NCBI GenBank assembly: GCA_964600685.1 | Contig: CAZRKU010000014.1 | Span: forward strand, 1 to 43,119 | Length of the DNA stretch: 43,119 bases | DNA from: TMP-24 sp964600685 | GTDB lineage: Bacteria > Pseudomonadota > Alphaproteobacteria > Rhodobacterales > Rhodobacteraceae | Reading direction: 5' to 3' | In this document: positions 14,369-23,532 of the stretch, piece after piece | Numbering within the stretch: position 1 is the stretch's first letter | How the letters are laid out: the number at the start of each line of letters is the position of its first letter | Made by a program: the position numbers and the translations under genes | Notes under the pieces: generated by a model | Database searches by the model: none | Seen by the model: the letters and a program-made list of their open reading frames with translations, nothing else | What the model was told of the DNA's origin: nothing

Positions 14369-16270
14369 ATGTGGGCAACGGCGGGAACGATACGAGGCGG
14401 CGACCGGCCGGTGAAGGCACTGAACCGGCTCGCCCCGTTGATCATGGCCGCACTTTCCGGGTTGGTCAGCGCGCCCGCCCTTTTCGCGCAGGAGGCGACG
14501 GTCACATCGCACGCCGTCACGACCTTTGATGATCCGCCCAAGTACCCCGCCGATTTCACCAATCTGGACTACGTGAACCCGGACGCGCCCAAGGGGGGAG
14601 AGATTTCAAGCTGGTCGCCGGGTTCGTTCGACAGTTTCAACCCCTTCTCGGTGAACGGGTTGGCTGCCGTCGGGTCCACCATCGGCCTTGAAAGCCTGAT
14701 GACCGCAACGGCGGACGAAGTCGGCGCGCTTTACTGTCTGCTGTGCGAAAGCATCGAATATCCGAAGGACAAGTCCTGGGTCATCTTCACCCTGCACGAC
14801 GGTATCCGGTTTTCCGACGGGACGCCGCTCACCGCCGATGACGTGGCTTTCTCGCACGGGCTGTTCGCGAGCCAGGGGCTTCCGTCCTATCAGGAGCTGG
14901 CCAGACAGATGGTCGCCTCGGTCGAGGTGCTGGATGCCCGACGCGTAAAGTTCAGCTTCGTCCCCACTTCGGCGGCGCGCGAACGGATACAGTTCGTTGG
15001 CGGGCTTTCGGTCCTGTCCAGGGCGCAGGTTGAAAAGTCGGGAATGCGGCTCGATGAATCCCGGCTGGAACCCTGGCTCGGCTCCGGCCCCTACCGGCTG
15101 GAAAGTTTCGATCCCGGCAAGCAGGTGATCTACAGCCGCAACCCCGACTATTGGGGCAAGGATCTGCCCATCATGCGCGGACGGGCCAATTTCGATACGA
15201 TCCGCTATGAATATTTCGCGGATTCGACCGCCGCGTTCGAAGGGTTCAAGGCCGGGGAATATACGTTCCGCAACGAAAACTCGTCCCGGCTGTGGGCGAC
15301 GTCCTACGACTTCCCCGCCTTGCAGAATGGCTGGGTCGTCAAGGCGGAACTGCCGGATGGATCCGTCGGCACGGGCCAGTCCTTTGTCTTCAACATGCGC
15401 AAGGAGAAGTTCAAGGATCGTCGCGTGCGCGAGGCGATCGGGCTGATGTTCAATTTCGAATGGGCGAACGAGACGCTGTTCTACGGTCTTTATGCGCGCA
15501 CGACATCCTTCTGGGACAACAGTGCCCTTGCGGCGACCGGTGCGCCGACCCCTGAGGAGCTGGATATCCTGAGGTCGATCAAGGCACCACTGCCCGAAGG
15601 CGTGCTTGAAGCCGATGCGGTGCTTCCCCCGGTCTCCGGCGAAAAACAGCTTGACCGCAAGAACCTGCGCAAGGCTTCGCAGCTTCTGGACGACGCCGGC
15701 TGGCTGGTGGGCGATGACGGGATGCGCCGCAACGACAAGGGCGAACTCCTGACCATCGGCATTCTGGAGTTTGAACCGACCTTCGACCGGATCGTGAACC
15801 CCTATGTCGAAAACCTGCGTGCACTTGGGGTCGATGCAAAGCTCGACCGCGTGGATACGGCGCAGTATGTCGACCGGGTGCGGGGTTACGACTTCGACAT
15901 GGTGAACACCAGCTTTTCCGGCTCGCTCGAACCGGGACTGGAGCTTGAGCAGGACTTCGGGACCAAGGGCACGACCGACAGCAAGAACGCGATGGCGCTC
16001 TCTGATCCGGCGATCGACGAGCTGGTCGAGCGCGTCATCAATTCGAAAAACCGCGATGATCTGAGGACCAACGTCCGGGTTCTGGACCGGGTGCTGCGCG
16101 CCTATCTCTTCTGGGTGCCGCAGTGGTACAAGAACATGCATACCGTCGCTTATTACGACCTGTATGATCACCCGGAAACCTTGCCACCGTTTGCCCGTGG
16201 CGAGATGGACTTCTGGTGGTATAACGCCGAGAAGGCCGAGGCGCTGCGTGCGGCGGGGGCCATCAAGTAA
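14369..16270 (+). CDS. yejA: Extracellular solute-binding protein of the YejABEF peptide importer
   Basis: YejA is the periplasmic binding protein of a peptide ABC importer (in E. coli the route for microcin C and some peptides). The 633-residue product has a signal peptide with hydrophobic core LNRLAPLIMAALSGLVSAPA and a cleavage site near ALFAQEA. It then shows SBP family 5 features such as GIRFSDGTPLTADDV and GSGPYRLESFDPGKQ. The start at 14369 is chosen over 14345 because AAGGGAG at 14354-14360 lies 8 bp before it. It heads a four-gene operon; the 47 bp gap to yejB shows no hairpin. What it binds here cannot be told from sequence. Confidence 0.92.
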   Translation: MWATAGTIRGGDRPVKALNRLAPLIMAALSGLVSAPALFAQEATVTSHAVTTFDDPPKYPADFTNLDYVNPDAPKGGEISSWSPGSFDSFNPFSVNGLAAVGSTIGLESLMTATADEVGALYCLLCESIEYPKDKSWVIFTLHDGIRFSDGTPLTADDVAFSHGLFASQGLPSYQELARQMVASVEVLDARRVKFSFVPTSAARERIQFVGGLSVLSRAQVEKSGMRLDESRLEPWLGSGPYRLESFDPGKQVIYSRNPDYWGKDLPIMRGRANFDTIRYEYFADSTAAFEGFKAGEYTFRNENSSRLWATSYDFPALQNGWVVKAELPDGSVGTGQSFVFNMRKEKFKDRRVREAIGLMFNFEWANETLFYGLYARTTSFWDNSALAATGAPTPEELDILRSIKAPLPEGVLEADAVLPPVSGEKQLDRKNLRKASQLLDDAGWLVGDDGMRRNDKGELLTIGILEFEPTFDRIVNPYVENLRALGVDAKLDRVDTAQYVDRVRGYDFDMVNTSFSGSLEPGLELEQDFGTKGTTDSKNAMALSDPAIDELVERVINSKNRDDLRTNVRVLDRVLRAYLFWVPQWYKNMHTVAYYDLYDHPETLPPFARGEMDFWWYNAEKAEALRAAGAIK

Positions 16271-16317
16271 GAGCACCGGACAACGGGGCAGTTGGGGAAA
16301 AGGGCAGCAGACCGCTT

Positions 16318-17406
16318 ATGGGCGCTTACATCCTGCGCAGGCTACTTCTGACGATTCCGACGCTGATCGGGATCATGCTGATCAATTTCACCCTGACCCA
16401 GTTCGTTCCCGGCGGCCCGGTGGAGGCGATGATCGCCAAGATCGAAGGCCAGAGCGACGCGCTTCAGTCGATCACCGGCACGGGCGGCGACGCGGGCGGG
16501 GGCGATGATGCGGCGGGCGAAAGCGAATATGCCGGCGCGCGCGGCCTGTCGCCCGAATTCATCGCGAAGCTCGAAAAGCAGTTCGGCTTCGACCGGCCTC
16601 CGCCTGAGCGTTTCCTGAAGATGATGTGGGATTATGTGCGGTTCGATTTCGGCGAAAGTTACTTCCGGTCGATTTCTGTGGTCGACCTCGTCATCGAAAA
16701 GCTGCCGGTGTCGATCACGCTTGGCCTCTGGTCGACGCTGATTGCCTACATCGTGTCGATCCCGCTGGGAATCCGCAAGGCAGTGCGCGACGGGACAGGT
16801 TTCGACACATGGACCTCGGGCGTCATCATCGTGGCCTATGCGATACCGGGCTTCCTGTTCGCGGTCATGCTGATCGTCCTGTTCGCGGGCGGCAGCTACT
16901 GGAAGATCTTCCCCCTGCGCGGGCTGACCTCGGACGGGTGGGAGGATCTGAGTCTGATCGGCAAGGTGATCGACTACTTCTGGCACATCGCGTTGCCGGT
17001 CCTCGCCACCACCATCGCGAGTTTCGCGACGCTGACCCTTCTGACCAAGAACAGCTTTCTGGACGAGATCGGCAAGCAATATGTGATGACCGCCCGCGCC
17101 AAGGGCCTGAGCGAAAGCCGCGTGCTTTACGGCCATGTATTCCGCAATGCGATGCTGATCGTGATCGCAGGCTTTCCCGGCCTTCTTCTGTCCGTTCTCT
17201 TTGGCGGCGGCCTGCTGATCGAGGTCATCTTCTCGCTCGACGGGCTTGGGCGGATGGGGTTCGAGGCGGCCGTGCAGCGCGACTATCCGATCGTGTTCGG
17301 CACGCTTTATACCTTCGGCCTGATGGGGCTGGTGGTCGGCATTGTGTCCGACCTCATGTATGTTCTTGTCGATCCGCGCATCGACTTTGAAAAGCGCGAG
17401 GGATGA
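16318..17406 (+). CDS. yejB: Peptide ABC transporter permease YejB
   Basis: This 362-residue inner-membrane permease starts MGAYILRRLLLTIPTLIGIM, the usual first helix of DppB/OppB-type subunits. A periplasmic stretch rich in Gly and acidic residues (about 45-75) is an insert common in YejB. The cytoplasmic EAA-type loop is visible around YVMTARAKGLSESRVLYGHVFRNAM. It is expected to pair with YejE and the fused ATPase YejF. The stop overlaps the yejE start by 4 bp (ATGA), so translation is coupled. Confidence 0.93.
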   Translation: MGAYILRRLLLTIPTLIGIMLINFTLTQFVPGGPVEAMIAKIEGQSDALQSITGTGGDAGGGDDAAGESEYAGARGLSPEFIAKLEKQFGFDRPPPERFLKMMWDYVRFDFGESYFRSISVVDLVIEKLPVSITLGLWSTLIAYIVSIPLGIRKAVRDGTGFDTWTSGVIIVAYAIPGFLFAVMLIVLFAGGSYWKIFPLRGLTSDGWEDLSLIGKVIDYFWHIALPVLATTIASFATLTLLTKNSFLDEIGKQYVMTARAKGLSESRVLYGHVFRNAMLIVIAGFPGLLLSVLFGGGLLIEVIFSLDGLGRMGFEAAVQRDYPIVFGTLYTFGLMGLVVGIVSDLMYVLVDPRIDFEKREG

Positions 17407-18509
17407 TGGCGCTCTCCCCGCTCAATCAGCGCCGCTGGCGCAATTTCAAGGCGAACCGCCGGGCCTTCTGGTCGCTGTGGGTCTTCCTGATCGCCTTCGG
17501 TCTTTCCCTTTTTGCCGAACTCCTGGCCAACGACAAGCCGATCCTTGCCCGCTATCGCGGCGAGTGGTTTGCGCCGGTCTATCGCTTCTACCCCGAAACC
17601 GCGTTCGGCGGCGATTTCAAGACCGAGGCCAACTACAAGGACGAGGGCGTGCAGTGCCTGATCGTTACCGGCGGTCTGGCCGATTGCTGGGATGATCCGG
17701 CGGGCGTGATGGCGGATGCGGCCGATGGCGACTATCAGGGCGAAAAGGTGGAAACCGGCCGGATCCTCTGGCCGCCGATTCCCTACAGCTACCGCACGAT
17801 CAACAATGTGGGTGCGGCACCGTCCGCGCCGGACGCCAGACACTGGCTGGGCACCGACGACACCGCACGCGATGTTCTGGCGCGGATCATCTATGGTTTC
17901 CGCCTGTCGATCCTCTACGCGCTTCTGGTCACGGCAGGCGCGAGCCTCGTGGGGATCATCGCCGGTGCGGTGCAGGGCTATTTCGGCGGGCGCACCGACC
18001 TGATCTTCCAGCGGATCATCGAGATCTGGGGCGGCACGCCCACGCTGTACGTGATCATCATCCTGTTTGCGATCCTGGGGCGGAGTTTCTGGCTTCTGGT
18101 CGGCATATCCATCCTGTTCGGCTGGCCCGCGCTGGTGGGTGTCGTGCGGGCCGAATTTCTCAGGGCGCGGAACTTCGAATATGTGCGCGCGGCGCGGGCG
18201 CTCGGCGTGTCGGACCGGGTCATCATGTTCCGCCACATCCTGCCCAATGCGATGGTGGCGACTCTGACGCTTCTGCCCTTCATCGTGACAGGCGCGATCG
18301 GCAGTCTTGCCGCACTCGACCTTCTGGGGTTCGGCCTGCCGTCGAACCTGCCGTCGCTGGGCGAACTCACGCAGCAGGCCAAGCAGAACCTTCAGGCCCC
18401 CTGGCTGGCCTTTTCCGCCTTCTTCACCTTCGCCCTCATGCTGGCGCTTCTGGTCTTCATCTTCGAAGGCGTGCGCGATGCGTTCGACCCCAGGAAGACC
18501 TTTGAATGA
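17403..18509 (+). CDS. yejE: Peptide ABC transporter permease YejE
   Basis: This is the second permease of the Yej importer, 368 residues. It starts MMALSPLNQRRWRNFKANRR, the cytoplasmic lead typical of YejE/DppC, followed by a first helix and a long periplasmic loop. That loop contains FYPETAFGGDFKTEANYKD and WPPIPYSYRTINN, which are YejE hallmarks. The EAA-type motif is FEYVRAARALGVSDRVIMFRH. Two ATGs in tandem (17403 and 17406) are both possible starts. The last 4 bases overlap yejF. Confidence 0.93.
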   Translation: MMALSPLNQRRWRNFKANRRAFWSLWVFLIAFGLSLFAELLANDKPILARYRGEWFAPVYRFYPETAFGGDFKTEANYKDEGVQCLIVTGGLADCWDDPAGVMADAADGDYQGEKVETGRILWPPIPYSYRTINNVGAAPSAPDARHWLGTDDTARDVLARIIYGFRLSILYALLVTAGASLVGIIAGAVQGYFGGRTDLIFQRIIEIWGGTPTLYVIIILFAILGRSFWLLVGISILFGWPALVGVVRAEFLRARNFEYVRAARALGVSDRVIMFRHILPNAMVATLTLLPFIVTGAIGSLAALDLLGFGLPSNLPSLGELTQQAKQNLQAPWLAFSAFFTFALMLALLVFIFEGVRDAFDPRKTFE

Positions 18510-20140
18510 GTGACGTCCTGAAGGTCGAAAACCTGCGTGTCAGCTTCCGCCAGGACGGACGCATCATTCCGGCGGTCACGGGGGTGAACTTTTCCGTCGC
18601 CAAGGGCGAAACGCTGGCCATCGTCGGCGAAAGCGGATCAGGCAAGTCGGTCACGGCGCTGTCGACGGTGGGACTGCTGGGCCGCAACGCCATGGTCGAA
18701 GGATCGGCGCGTTACGCTGGGCGCGAACTGATCGGCGCGGACGAGCCGACCCTGCGCAAGGTGCGCGGCAATGACATCAGCTTCATCTTCCAGGAGCCGA
18801 TGACATCGCTGAACCCGTTGCATACGATCGAACGGCAACTGGCCGAAAGCCTGGCGCTGCACCAGGGTCTGGCAGGGGGTGCGGCGCAGGCCCGCATCAT
18901 CGAACTGTTGCAGAAAGTCGGCATCCGCGATCCTGAAAGCCGTCTGGGCGCCTATCCCCATCAGCTTTCGGGCGGGCAACGGCAGCGGGTGATGATCGCA
19001 ATGGCGCTGGCCAACGGGCCGGAACTCCTCATCGCGGACGAGCCGACGACCGCTCTCGATGTGACGATCCAGGCGCAGATCCTCGATCTTCTGGCCGACC
19101 TGAAGCGGCGCGAAGGTCTGTCGCTGATCTTCATCAGTCACGATCTGGGCATCGTGCGGCGCATCGCCGACCGGGTCTGCGTGATGCAGGGCGGCGAGAT
19201 TGTCGAACAGGGTCCGGTTGCCGAACTGTTCGCCAACCCCCGCCACCCCTACACGCAGAAGCTGCTTGCCGCGGAACCGAAGGGCAGTCCTGATCCGGTA
19301 TCCGCAGACGCGCCGGAACTTGTGCGCACCGAAAACCTGCGCATCTGGTTTCCGATCCAGAAAGGGTTCCTGAAGCGTACCGTGGGCCATGTGAAGGCCG
19401 TCAATGACGCGTCCGTCGCCGTCCGCGCCGGCGAGACGCTGGGCATCGTCGGCGAAAGCGGCTCTGGCAAGACCACCCTGGCGCTGGCGATCCTGCGGCT
19501 GACCCCGTCGACCGGCCGCATCGTCTTCATGGGGCAGGACATTTCCCGCGCAGGCGAACGGACAGGCAAACGCGCGCTGCGCGCCTTGCGCCGCCATCTG
19601 CAGATCGTCTTTCAGGATCCTTACGGCAGCCTTTCCCCGCGAATGACCATCGAGGAAATCATCGGTGAAGGGCTGACGGTCCACGCCGTCGATCCCGACC
19701 GGCCGCGTCGCGACCTGGTGGCCGAGATCATGGCGGAGGTTGGCCTCGACCCTGCCGCCATGGGCCGTTATCCGCACGAATTTTCCGGCGGCCAGCGCCA
19801 ACGCATCGCCATCGCGCGGGCGATGATCCTCCGGCCGAAGGTCGTGGTGCTGGACGAGCCGACCAGCGCGCTTGACATGACGGTGCAGGTGCAGATCGTC
19901 GACCTTCTGCGTGACCTCCAGCAGCGGCACGGGCTGGCCTACCTGTTCATCAGCCACGACCTGCGGGTGGTCCGCGCCCTGTCGCACCGGGTCGCGGTCA
20001 TGCGGCAGGGCGACATTGTCGAACATGGCACCAGTGCCGAGATTTTCGCCAACCCGCGCGAGGATTATACGAAGGCGCTGATGAAGGCCGCCTTTGCCGG
20101 ACGGGACGGCGGAACCGGCGCGGTGGACAGCAAGGGCTGA
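18506..20140 (+). CDS. yejF: Fused double ATPase of the Yej peptide importer
   Basis: This 544-residue protein carries two complete ABC ATPase domains. The first has Walker A GESGSGKS, signature LSGGQRQR and Walker B ELLIADEP. The second, after about residue 275, has GESGSGKT, FSGGQRQR and VVVLDEP. Each has an H-loop, ISHDL. It should energise YejBE import from the cytoplasmic face. It overlaps yejE by 4 bp and ends the operon, 7 bp before a glycosyltransferase gene that may be co-transcribed. Confidence 0.95.
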   Translation: MSDVLKVENLRVSFRQDGRIIPAVTGVNFSVAKGETLAIVGESGSGKSVTALSTVGLLGRNAMVEGSARYAGRELIGADEPTLRKVRGNDISFIFQEPMTSLNPLHTIERQLAESLALHQGLAGGAAQARIIELLQKVGIRDPESRLGAYPHQLSGGQRQRVMIAMALANGPELLIADEPTTALDVTIQAQILDLLADLKRREGLSLIFISHDLGIVRRIADRVCVMQGGEIVEQGPVAELFANPRHPYTQKLLAAEPKGSPDPVSADAPELVRTENLRIWFPIQKGFLKRTVGHVKAVNDASVAVRAGETLGIVGESGSGKTTLALAILRLTPSTGRIVFMGQDISRAGERTGKRALRALRRHLQIVFQDPYGSLSPRMTIEEIIGEGLTVHAVDPDRPRRDLVAEIMAEVGLDPAAMGRYPHEFSGGQRQRIAIARAMILRPKVVVLDEPTSALDMTVQVQIVDLLRDLQQRHGLAYLFISHDLRVVRALSHRVAVMRQGDIVEHGTSAEIFANPREDYTKALMKAAFAGRDGGTGAVDSKG

Positions 20141-20147
20141 GACGGCG

Positions 20148-21359
20148 GTGAACATCCTCTTCATTCACCAGAATTTCCCGGGGCAGTTCATCCATCTGGC
20201 GCCCGCACTTGCCGCGCGCGGCCACAGGGTCGTCTCGATGGCCGATGTGGCCAACAAACGCGACCAGCAGGTCGAGGCCTATTACTACCGCAGCCCGGTG
20301 AAAGACCGGCTGAAGGGCCTGGGATCCACCTTCGCCGATGTGGCGGCCTGCGGCGAAATGGTGGCCGGGGCCTGTTCGCAGTTCCGGGAACGGAACGGCT
20401 TTGTACCGGACGTGATCGTGGGTCACAACGCCTGGGGCGAGTTGCTGTTCCTGCGCGAGGTCTGGCCCGACGCGAAAATCATCAACTATGCGGAACTTGT
20501 CTATCGCGCGCGGGGGCTCGATGCCGATTTCGACGCCGAGTTCCAGACCCTGTCCCTGACGGCGCGCATCGCGACCACGGCGCGGGCCGCCCATATCCTG
20601 CAGTCCATGATCGACGCGGATGCGGCAATCTCGCCGACCGAATGGCAGGCCGCGACCTTTCCGCCGGTGCTGCGCGACAAGATCACCGTGATCCATGATG
20701 GCGTCGACACCGACGAAGTGCGCCCCGATCCCGCCGCGGAACTGGCCCTGCCGGATGGCCGCTGCCTGAAGGCCGGGGACGAGGTGGTGAGTTTCGTGAA
20801 CCGCAACCTTGAACCTTACCGCGGGTATCACATCTTCATGCGCGCCCTGCCCGCGGTCATGGCCAAGCGGCCCGACGCCCAGTTCGTCCTCATCGGTGGC
20901 GACGGGCAGAGTTATGGGCGCCCGCCGGGCAAGGGCACCTGGAAGCAACGCTTTCTCGATGAGGTCGCGGACCGGATCGACCCGGCACGCCTGCATTTCC
21001 TCGGGCGGGTGCCCCGCGCGCAGTTCCTGGCGCTGATGCAGGTCACGCGGGTTCATGCCTACCTGACCTATCCGTTCGTGCTCTCCTGGTCGATGATCGA
21101 GGCGATGAGCGCGGGGGCGCTGGTGATCGGGTCCAGGACCGGCCCGATCGAGGAGGTGATCCGCGACGGGGTGAACGGGCGGCTGGTCGATTTCTTCGAT
21201 GTGCCCGGCTGGTCGCGGGCGCTGACCAATGCGCTGTCCGATCCGGCTGCGGACGACGGGCTGCGGGCCGCGGCGCGCGCCACGGTGCTTGAGAAATACG
21301 ATCTCTACCGCCGGTGCCTGCCGCGCCAGATTGACCTGATCGAAGGTTTCGCGCGCTGA
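20148..21359 (+). CDS. Group 1-type glycosyltransferase
   Basis: The 403-residue cytoplasmic protein starts at a GTG (reading NILFIHQNFPGQFIHLAP), 7 bp after yejF; AAGGG lies 11 bp upstream. The N-terminal Rossmann domain has the LAARGHRVV pattern of GT-B enzymes. The C-terminal domain shows VIHDGVDTDEVRPDP, LGRVPRAQFLALMQ and SWSMIEAMSAGALVIGSRTGPIEE-type features, including the E-x7-E acceptor motif region. It probably transfers a sugar to a surface polysaccharide or lipid, but donor and acceptor are unknown. Its position after yejABEF may be simple read-through rather than a functional link. It converges with hemN with a 4 bp gap. Confidence 0.85.
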   Translation: MNILFIHQNFPGQFIHLAPALAARGHRVVSMADVANKRDQQVEAYYYRSPVKDRLKGLGSTFADVAACGEMVAGACSQFRERNGFVPDVIVGHNAWGELLFLREVWPDAKIINYAELVYRARGLDADFDAEFQTLSLTARIATTARAAHILQSMIDADAAISPTEWQAATFPPVLRDKITVIHDGVDTDEVRPDPAAELALPDGRCLKAGDEVVSFVNRNLEPYRGYHIFMRALPAVMAKRPDAQFVLIGGDGQSYGRPPGKGTWKQRFLDEVADRIDPARLHFLGRVPRAQFLALMQVTRVHAYLTYPFVLSWSMIEAMSAGALVIGSRTGPIEEVIRDGVNGRLVDFFDVPGWSRALTNALSDPAADDGLRAAARATVLEKYDLYRRCLPRQIDLIEGFAR

Positions 21360-21363
21360 CGCC

Positions 21364-22719
21364 TCAGATTGCGGGGCTGTGTCCGGCCCTCGACAGATCA
21401 TAGGCGTCGAAGGCACGCGCGATCAGCCGCGTCAGCGGGCGCGCCGGTTCGGGAATGCGGAACCGGTCGGGCGTGATCTGCACCAGGTCGCCAAAGGGCG
21501 CGGCGGCCAGCCGATAAAGCCGGTCAAGCTCTTCCCGGCTGACGGCGTGGTCGCGGCAGATCTCATCGCTGCGGATCTCGAAATCGCACATCAGCGCTTC
21601 GATCATCCGGGCGCGCAGACGGTCATCGGCGCTGAACCGGTGGCCGCGGCCCGCTGAAGGATGCCCGGCACGAATGGCCTTCACATGATCGGCGGTGCCG
21701 GGCGCGTTCTGGGTGTAGCCTTGCGGAAACCGTGAAATCGCCGACGCGCCCAGGCCGATCAGAACCGGGGCCTGATCATCGGTATACCCCTGGAAATTCC
21801 GTCTCAGCCGCCTCTCACGCGCTGCCTGCGCCAGCCCGTCGCCCGGCCGCGCGAAATGGTCGATGCCGATTTCGCGGTAGCCATCGGTCACAAACAGTTC
21901 GCGCGCCACTTCGAAAAGCCGCAGCCGCTCGGGCGGGGTCGGCAGCGCGTCGGACGGGATCATCTGCTGGCGCCGCGCCATCCAGGGCACATGGGCGTAA
22001 CCATAAAGCGCCACCCGGTCCGGCGACAGGGCGAGCAGCTTCCGCACGCTGGCCGCGATGCGTGGCGGTGACTGATGGGGCAGGCCATAAAGGATATCGG
22101 CGTTCAGGGACCGGACGCCCCGCGCCCGGATCATGTCGCAGGCTCTTTTCGTTACCTCATAGGTCTGATCGCGGCCGATGACCTTCTGAATGTCCGGGTC
22201 GAAGTCCTGCACCCCGATGGAGGCCCGGTTCATGCCCGCCTCGGCCAGGGCATCCAGACGTGCCTCGTCGATTTCGTTGGGGTCGATCTCGACCGAAAAT
22301 TCGGCACCTTCGCCCAGCGGCACCGCATCGAAGATCGCCCCTGCCACCATCCGCATCATGTCCGGCTGCAGCAAGGTCGGCGTGCCGCCCCCCCAATGCA
22401 GGCGCGACAGACTGACACCGGGGGGCAAATCGGCGCGCAGGATCGCGATTTCGTCGACCAGCATATGCGCATAGGCACGGACCGGGTCATCGGACTGCGT
22501 GCCCTGCGTGCGGCAGGCGCAGAACCAGCAGAGCCGCCGGCAGAAGGGCACATGCAGGTAAAGCGAAATCTGACTGCCGGGTTCGATCGCGCGGATCCAG
22601 TCCCGCATCTGCTCCGCGCCGATTGCGGGCGAAAAATGCGGTGCGGTCGGATAGCTCGTGTAACGCGGCACCCGCGCGTCAAAAAGCCCGAACTGTGCAA
22701 GTTGCGGTTTCGTTTCCAT
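21364..22719 (-). CDS. hemN: Oxygen-independent coproporphyrinogen III dehydrogenase (radical SAM)
   Basis: HemN performs the HemF reaction without oxygen using S-adenosylmethionine and a 4Fe-4S cluster. The 451-residue protein has the cluster motif FCRRLCWFC with Cys60, Cys64 and Cys67 (C-x3-C-x2-C). It also shows GGGTPTLL, SVEIDPNEID and IGIDHFARPGDGLAQA of true HemN rather than of look-alikes such as HemW. Length is typical. The start METKPQLAQFGLFDARVPRY at 22719 is fixed by homology; GAGGG abuts the ATG with no spacer. A perfect FNR box is centred 41.5 bp upstream of that ATG. It is divergent from fnrL. Confidence 0.96.
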   Translation of the reverse strand: METKPQLAQFGLFDARVPRYTSYPTAPHFSPAIGAEQMRDWIRAIEPGSQISLYLHVPFCRRLCWFCACRTQGTQSDDPVRAYAHMLVDEIAILRADLPPGVSLSRLHWGGGTPTLLQPDMMRMVAGAIFDAVPLGEGAEFSVEIDPNEIDEARLDALAEAGMNRASIGVQDFDPDIQKVIGRDQTYEVTKRACDMIRARGVRSLNADILYGLPHQSPPRIAASVRKLLALSPDRVALYGYAHVPWMARRQQMIPSDALPTPPERLRLFEVARELFVTDGYREIGIDHFARPGDGLAQAARERRLRRNFQGYTDDQAPVLIGLGASAISRFPQGYTQNAPGTADHVKAIRAGHPSAGRGHRFSADDRLRARMIEALMCDFEIRSDEICRDHAVSREELDRLYRLAAAPFGDLVQITPDRFRIPEPARPLTRLIARAFDAYDLSRAGHSPAI

Positions 22720-22740
22720 CCCTCTATTGATATAGGGCGC
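22719..22740 (-). promoter_or_regulatory. Predicted FNR-dependent hemN promoter with very short or no leader
   Basis: On the minus strand TATATC at 22734-22729 is a fair -10 element. The FNR box centre at 22760.5 is at -41.5 from a start at about 22719, which is the hemN ATG itself. The predicted leader is therefore 0 to a few nt. Confidence 0.5.
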
Positions 22741-22753
22741 GTTCCGATCCACC

Positions 22754-22767
22754 TTGATGCAGATCAA
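22754..22767. promoter_or_regulatory. Perfect FNR/FnrL box between hemN and fnrL
   Basis: TTGATGCAGATCAA is an exact match to the FNR consensus TTGAT-N4-ATCAA. It ends 6 bp before the fnrL ATG, where a ribosome binding site would normally be, and is centred 41.5 bp from the hemN ATG. Confidence 0.9.
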
Positions 22768-22773
22768 CAGCCC

Positions 22774-23520
22774 ATGGCCCAGCAGGAACTCTCCGGCGTT
22801 TCCCGCGATTGCGGCGCCTGCCAGATCAGGCATCGCGCCGTGTGCGCGCGTTGCGAACCCGACGAACTGAACCGGCTGGACGAGATCAAATATTACCGCA
22901 GCTTCGAAGCCGGTCAGACCATTGTCTGGGCCGGGGACCGGATGGATTTCGTCGCCTCGGTCGTGACGGGCGTGGCGACCCTGACCCAGACGATGGAGGA
23001 CGGACGCACCCAGATGGTGGGGCTGCTGCTTCCCTCGGATTTCGTCGGGCGGCCGGGACGTGATGCGGCACCCTACAATGTCACGGCGACAACCGATCTG
23101 ATGATGTGCTGCTTTCGCAAGAAACCGTTCGAAGGCCTGATCGGCACCACGCCGCATCTGGCCCAGCGCCTGCTGGAAATGACGCTGGACGAACTGGATG
23201 CGGCGCGCGAATGGATGCTGCTTCTGGGGCGCAAGACCGCGCGGGAAAAGATCGCAAGCCTTCTGTCGATCATCGCGCGGCGGGATGCATCGCTGAACAT
23301 GCGGCCTTCGCGTGGCCGGATGACGTTCGACCTGCCGCTGACGCGCGAGGCGATGGCCGACTACCTGGGCCTGACACTTGAAACCGTAAGCCGCCAGATG
23401 TCGGCCCTGAAGCGCGATGGCATCGTCGAACTGGAAGGCAAGCGCCGCATCCTGATTCCGAACTTCGACCGGCTGAACGAAGAAGCCGGAGATGATGCGG
23501 ATGGCGGATTCCTCGTCTGA
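22774..23520 (+). CDS. fnrL: Oxygen-sensing transcriptional regulator FnrL
   Basis: This 248-residue CRP/FNR-family activator senses oxygen through an Fe-S cluster. The N-terminus has Cys13, Cys16, Cys24 and Cys27, and the effector domain has Cys112-Cys113, which can supply the fourth ligand. The helix-turn-helix is LTREAMADYLGLTLETVSRQ; the E-x2-S-R recognition residues match FNR and fit the TTGAT boxes seen here. The start at 22774 follows family length; the frame is open upstream over hemN but that part is not homologous. There is no Shine-Dalgarno before the ATG; the FNR box occupies that place, suggesting autoregulation or a leaderless transcript. It converges with the selU gene. Confidence 0.95.
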   Translation: MAQQELSGVSRDCGACQIRHRAVCARCEPDELNRLDEIKYYRSFEAGQTIVWAGDRMDFVASVVTGVATLTQTMEDGRTQMVGLLLPSDFVGRPGRDAAPYNVTATTDLMMCCFRKKPFEGLIGTTPHLAQRLLEMTLDELDAAREWMLLLGRKTAREKIASLLSIIARRDASLNMRPSRGRMTFDLPLTREAMADYLGLTLETVSRQMSALKRDGIVELEGKRRILIPNFDRLNEEAGDDADGGFLV

Positions 23521-23532
23521 TCCCGCGCGGGG

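Noticed and set aside
14606..16276. Long minus-strand frame opposite yejA
   Set aside because: It has shadow composition and no homology; the plus-strand YejA is unambiguous.
19998..21416. Long minus-strand frame opposite yejF and the glycosyltransferase
   Set aside because: It reads as His/Arg/Gln-rich antisense and is not supported by any motif or ribosome binding site.
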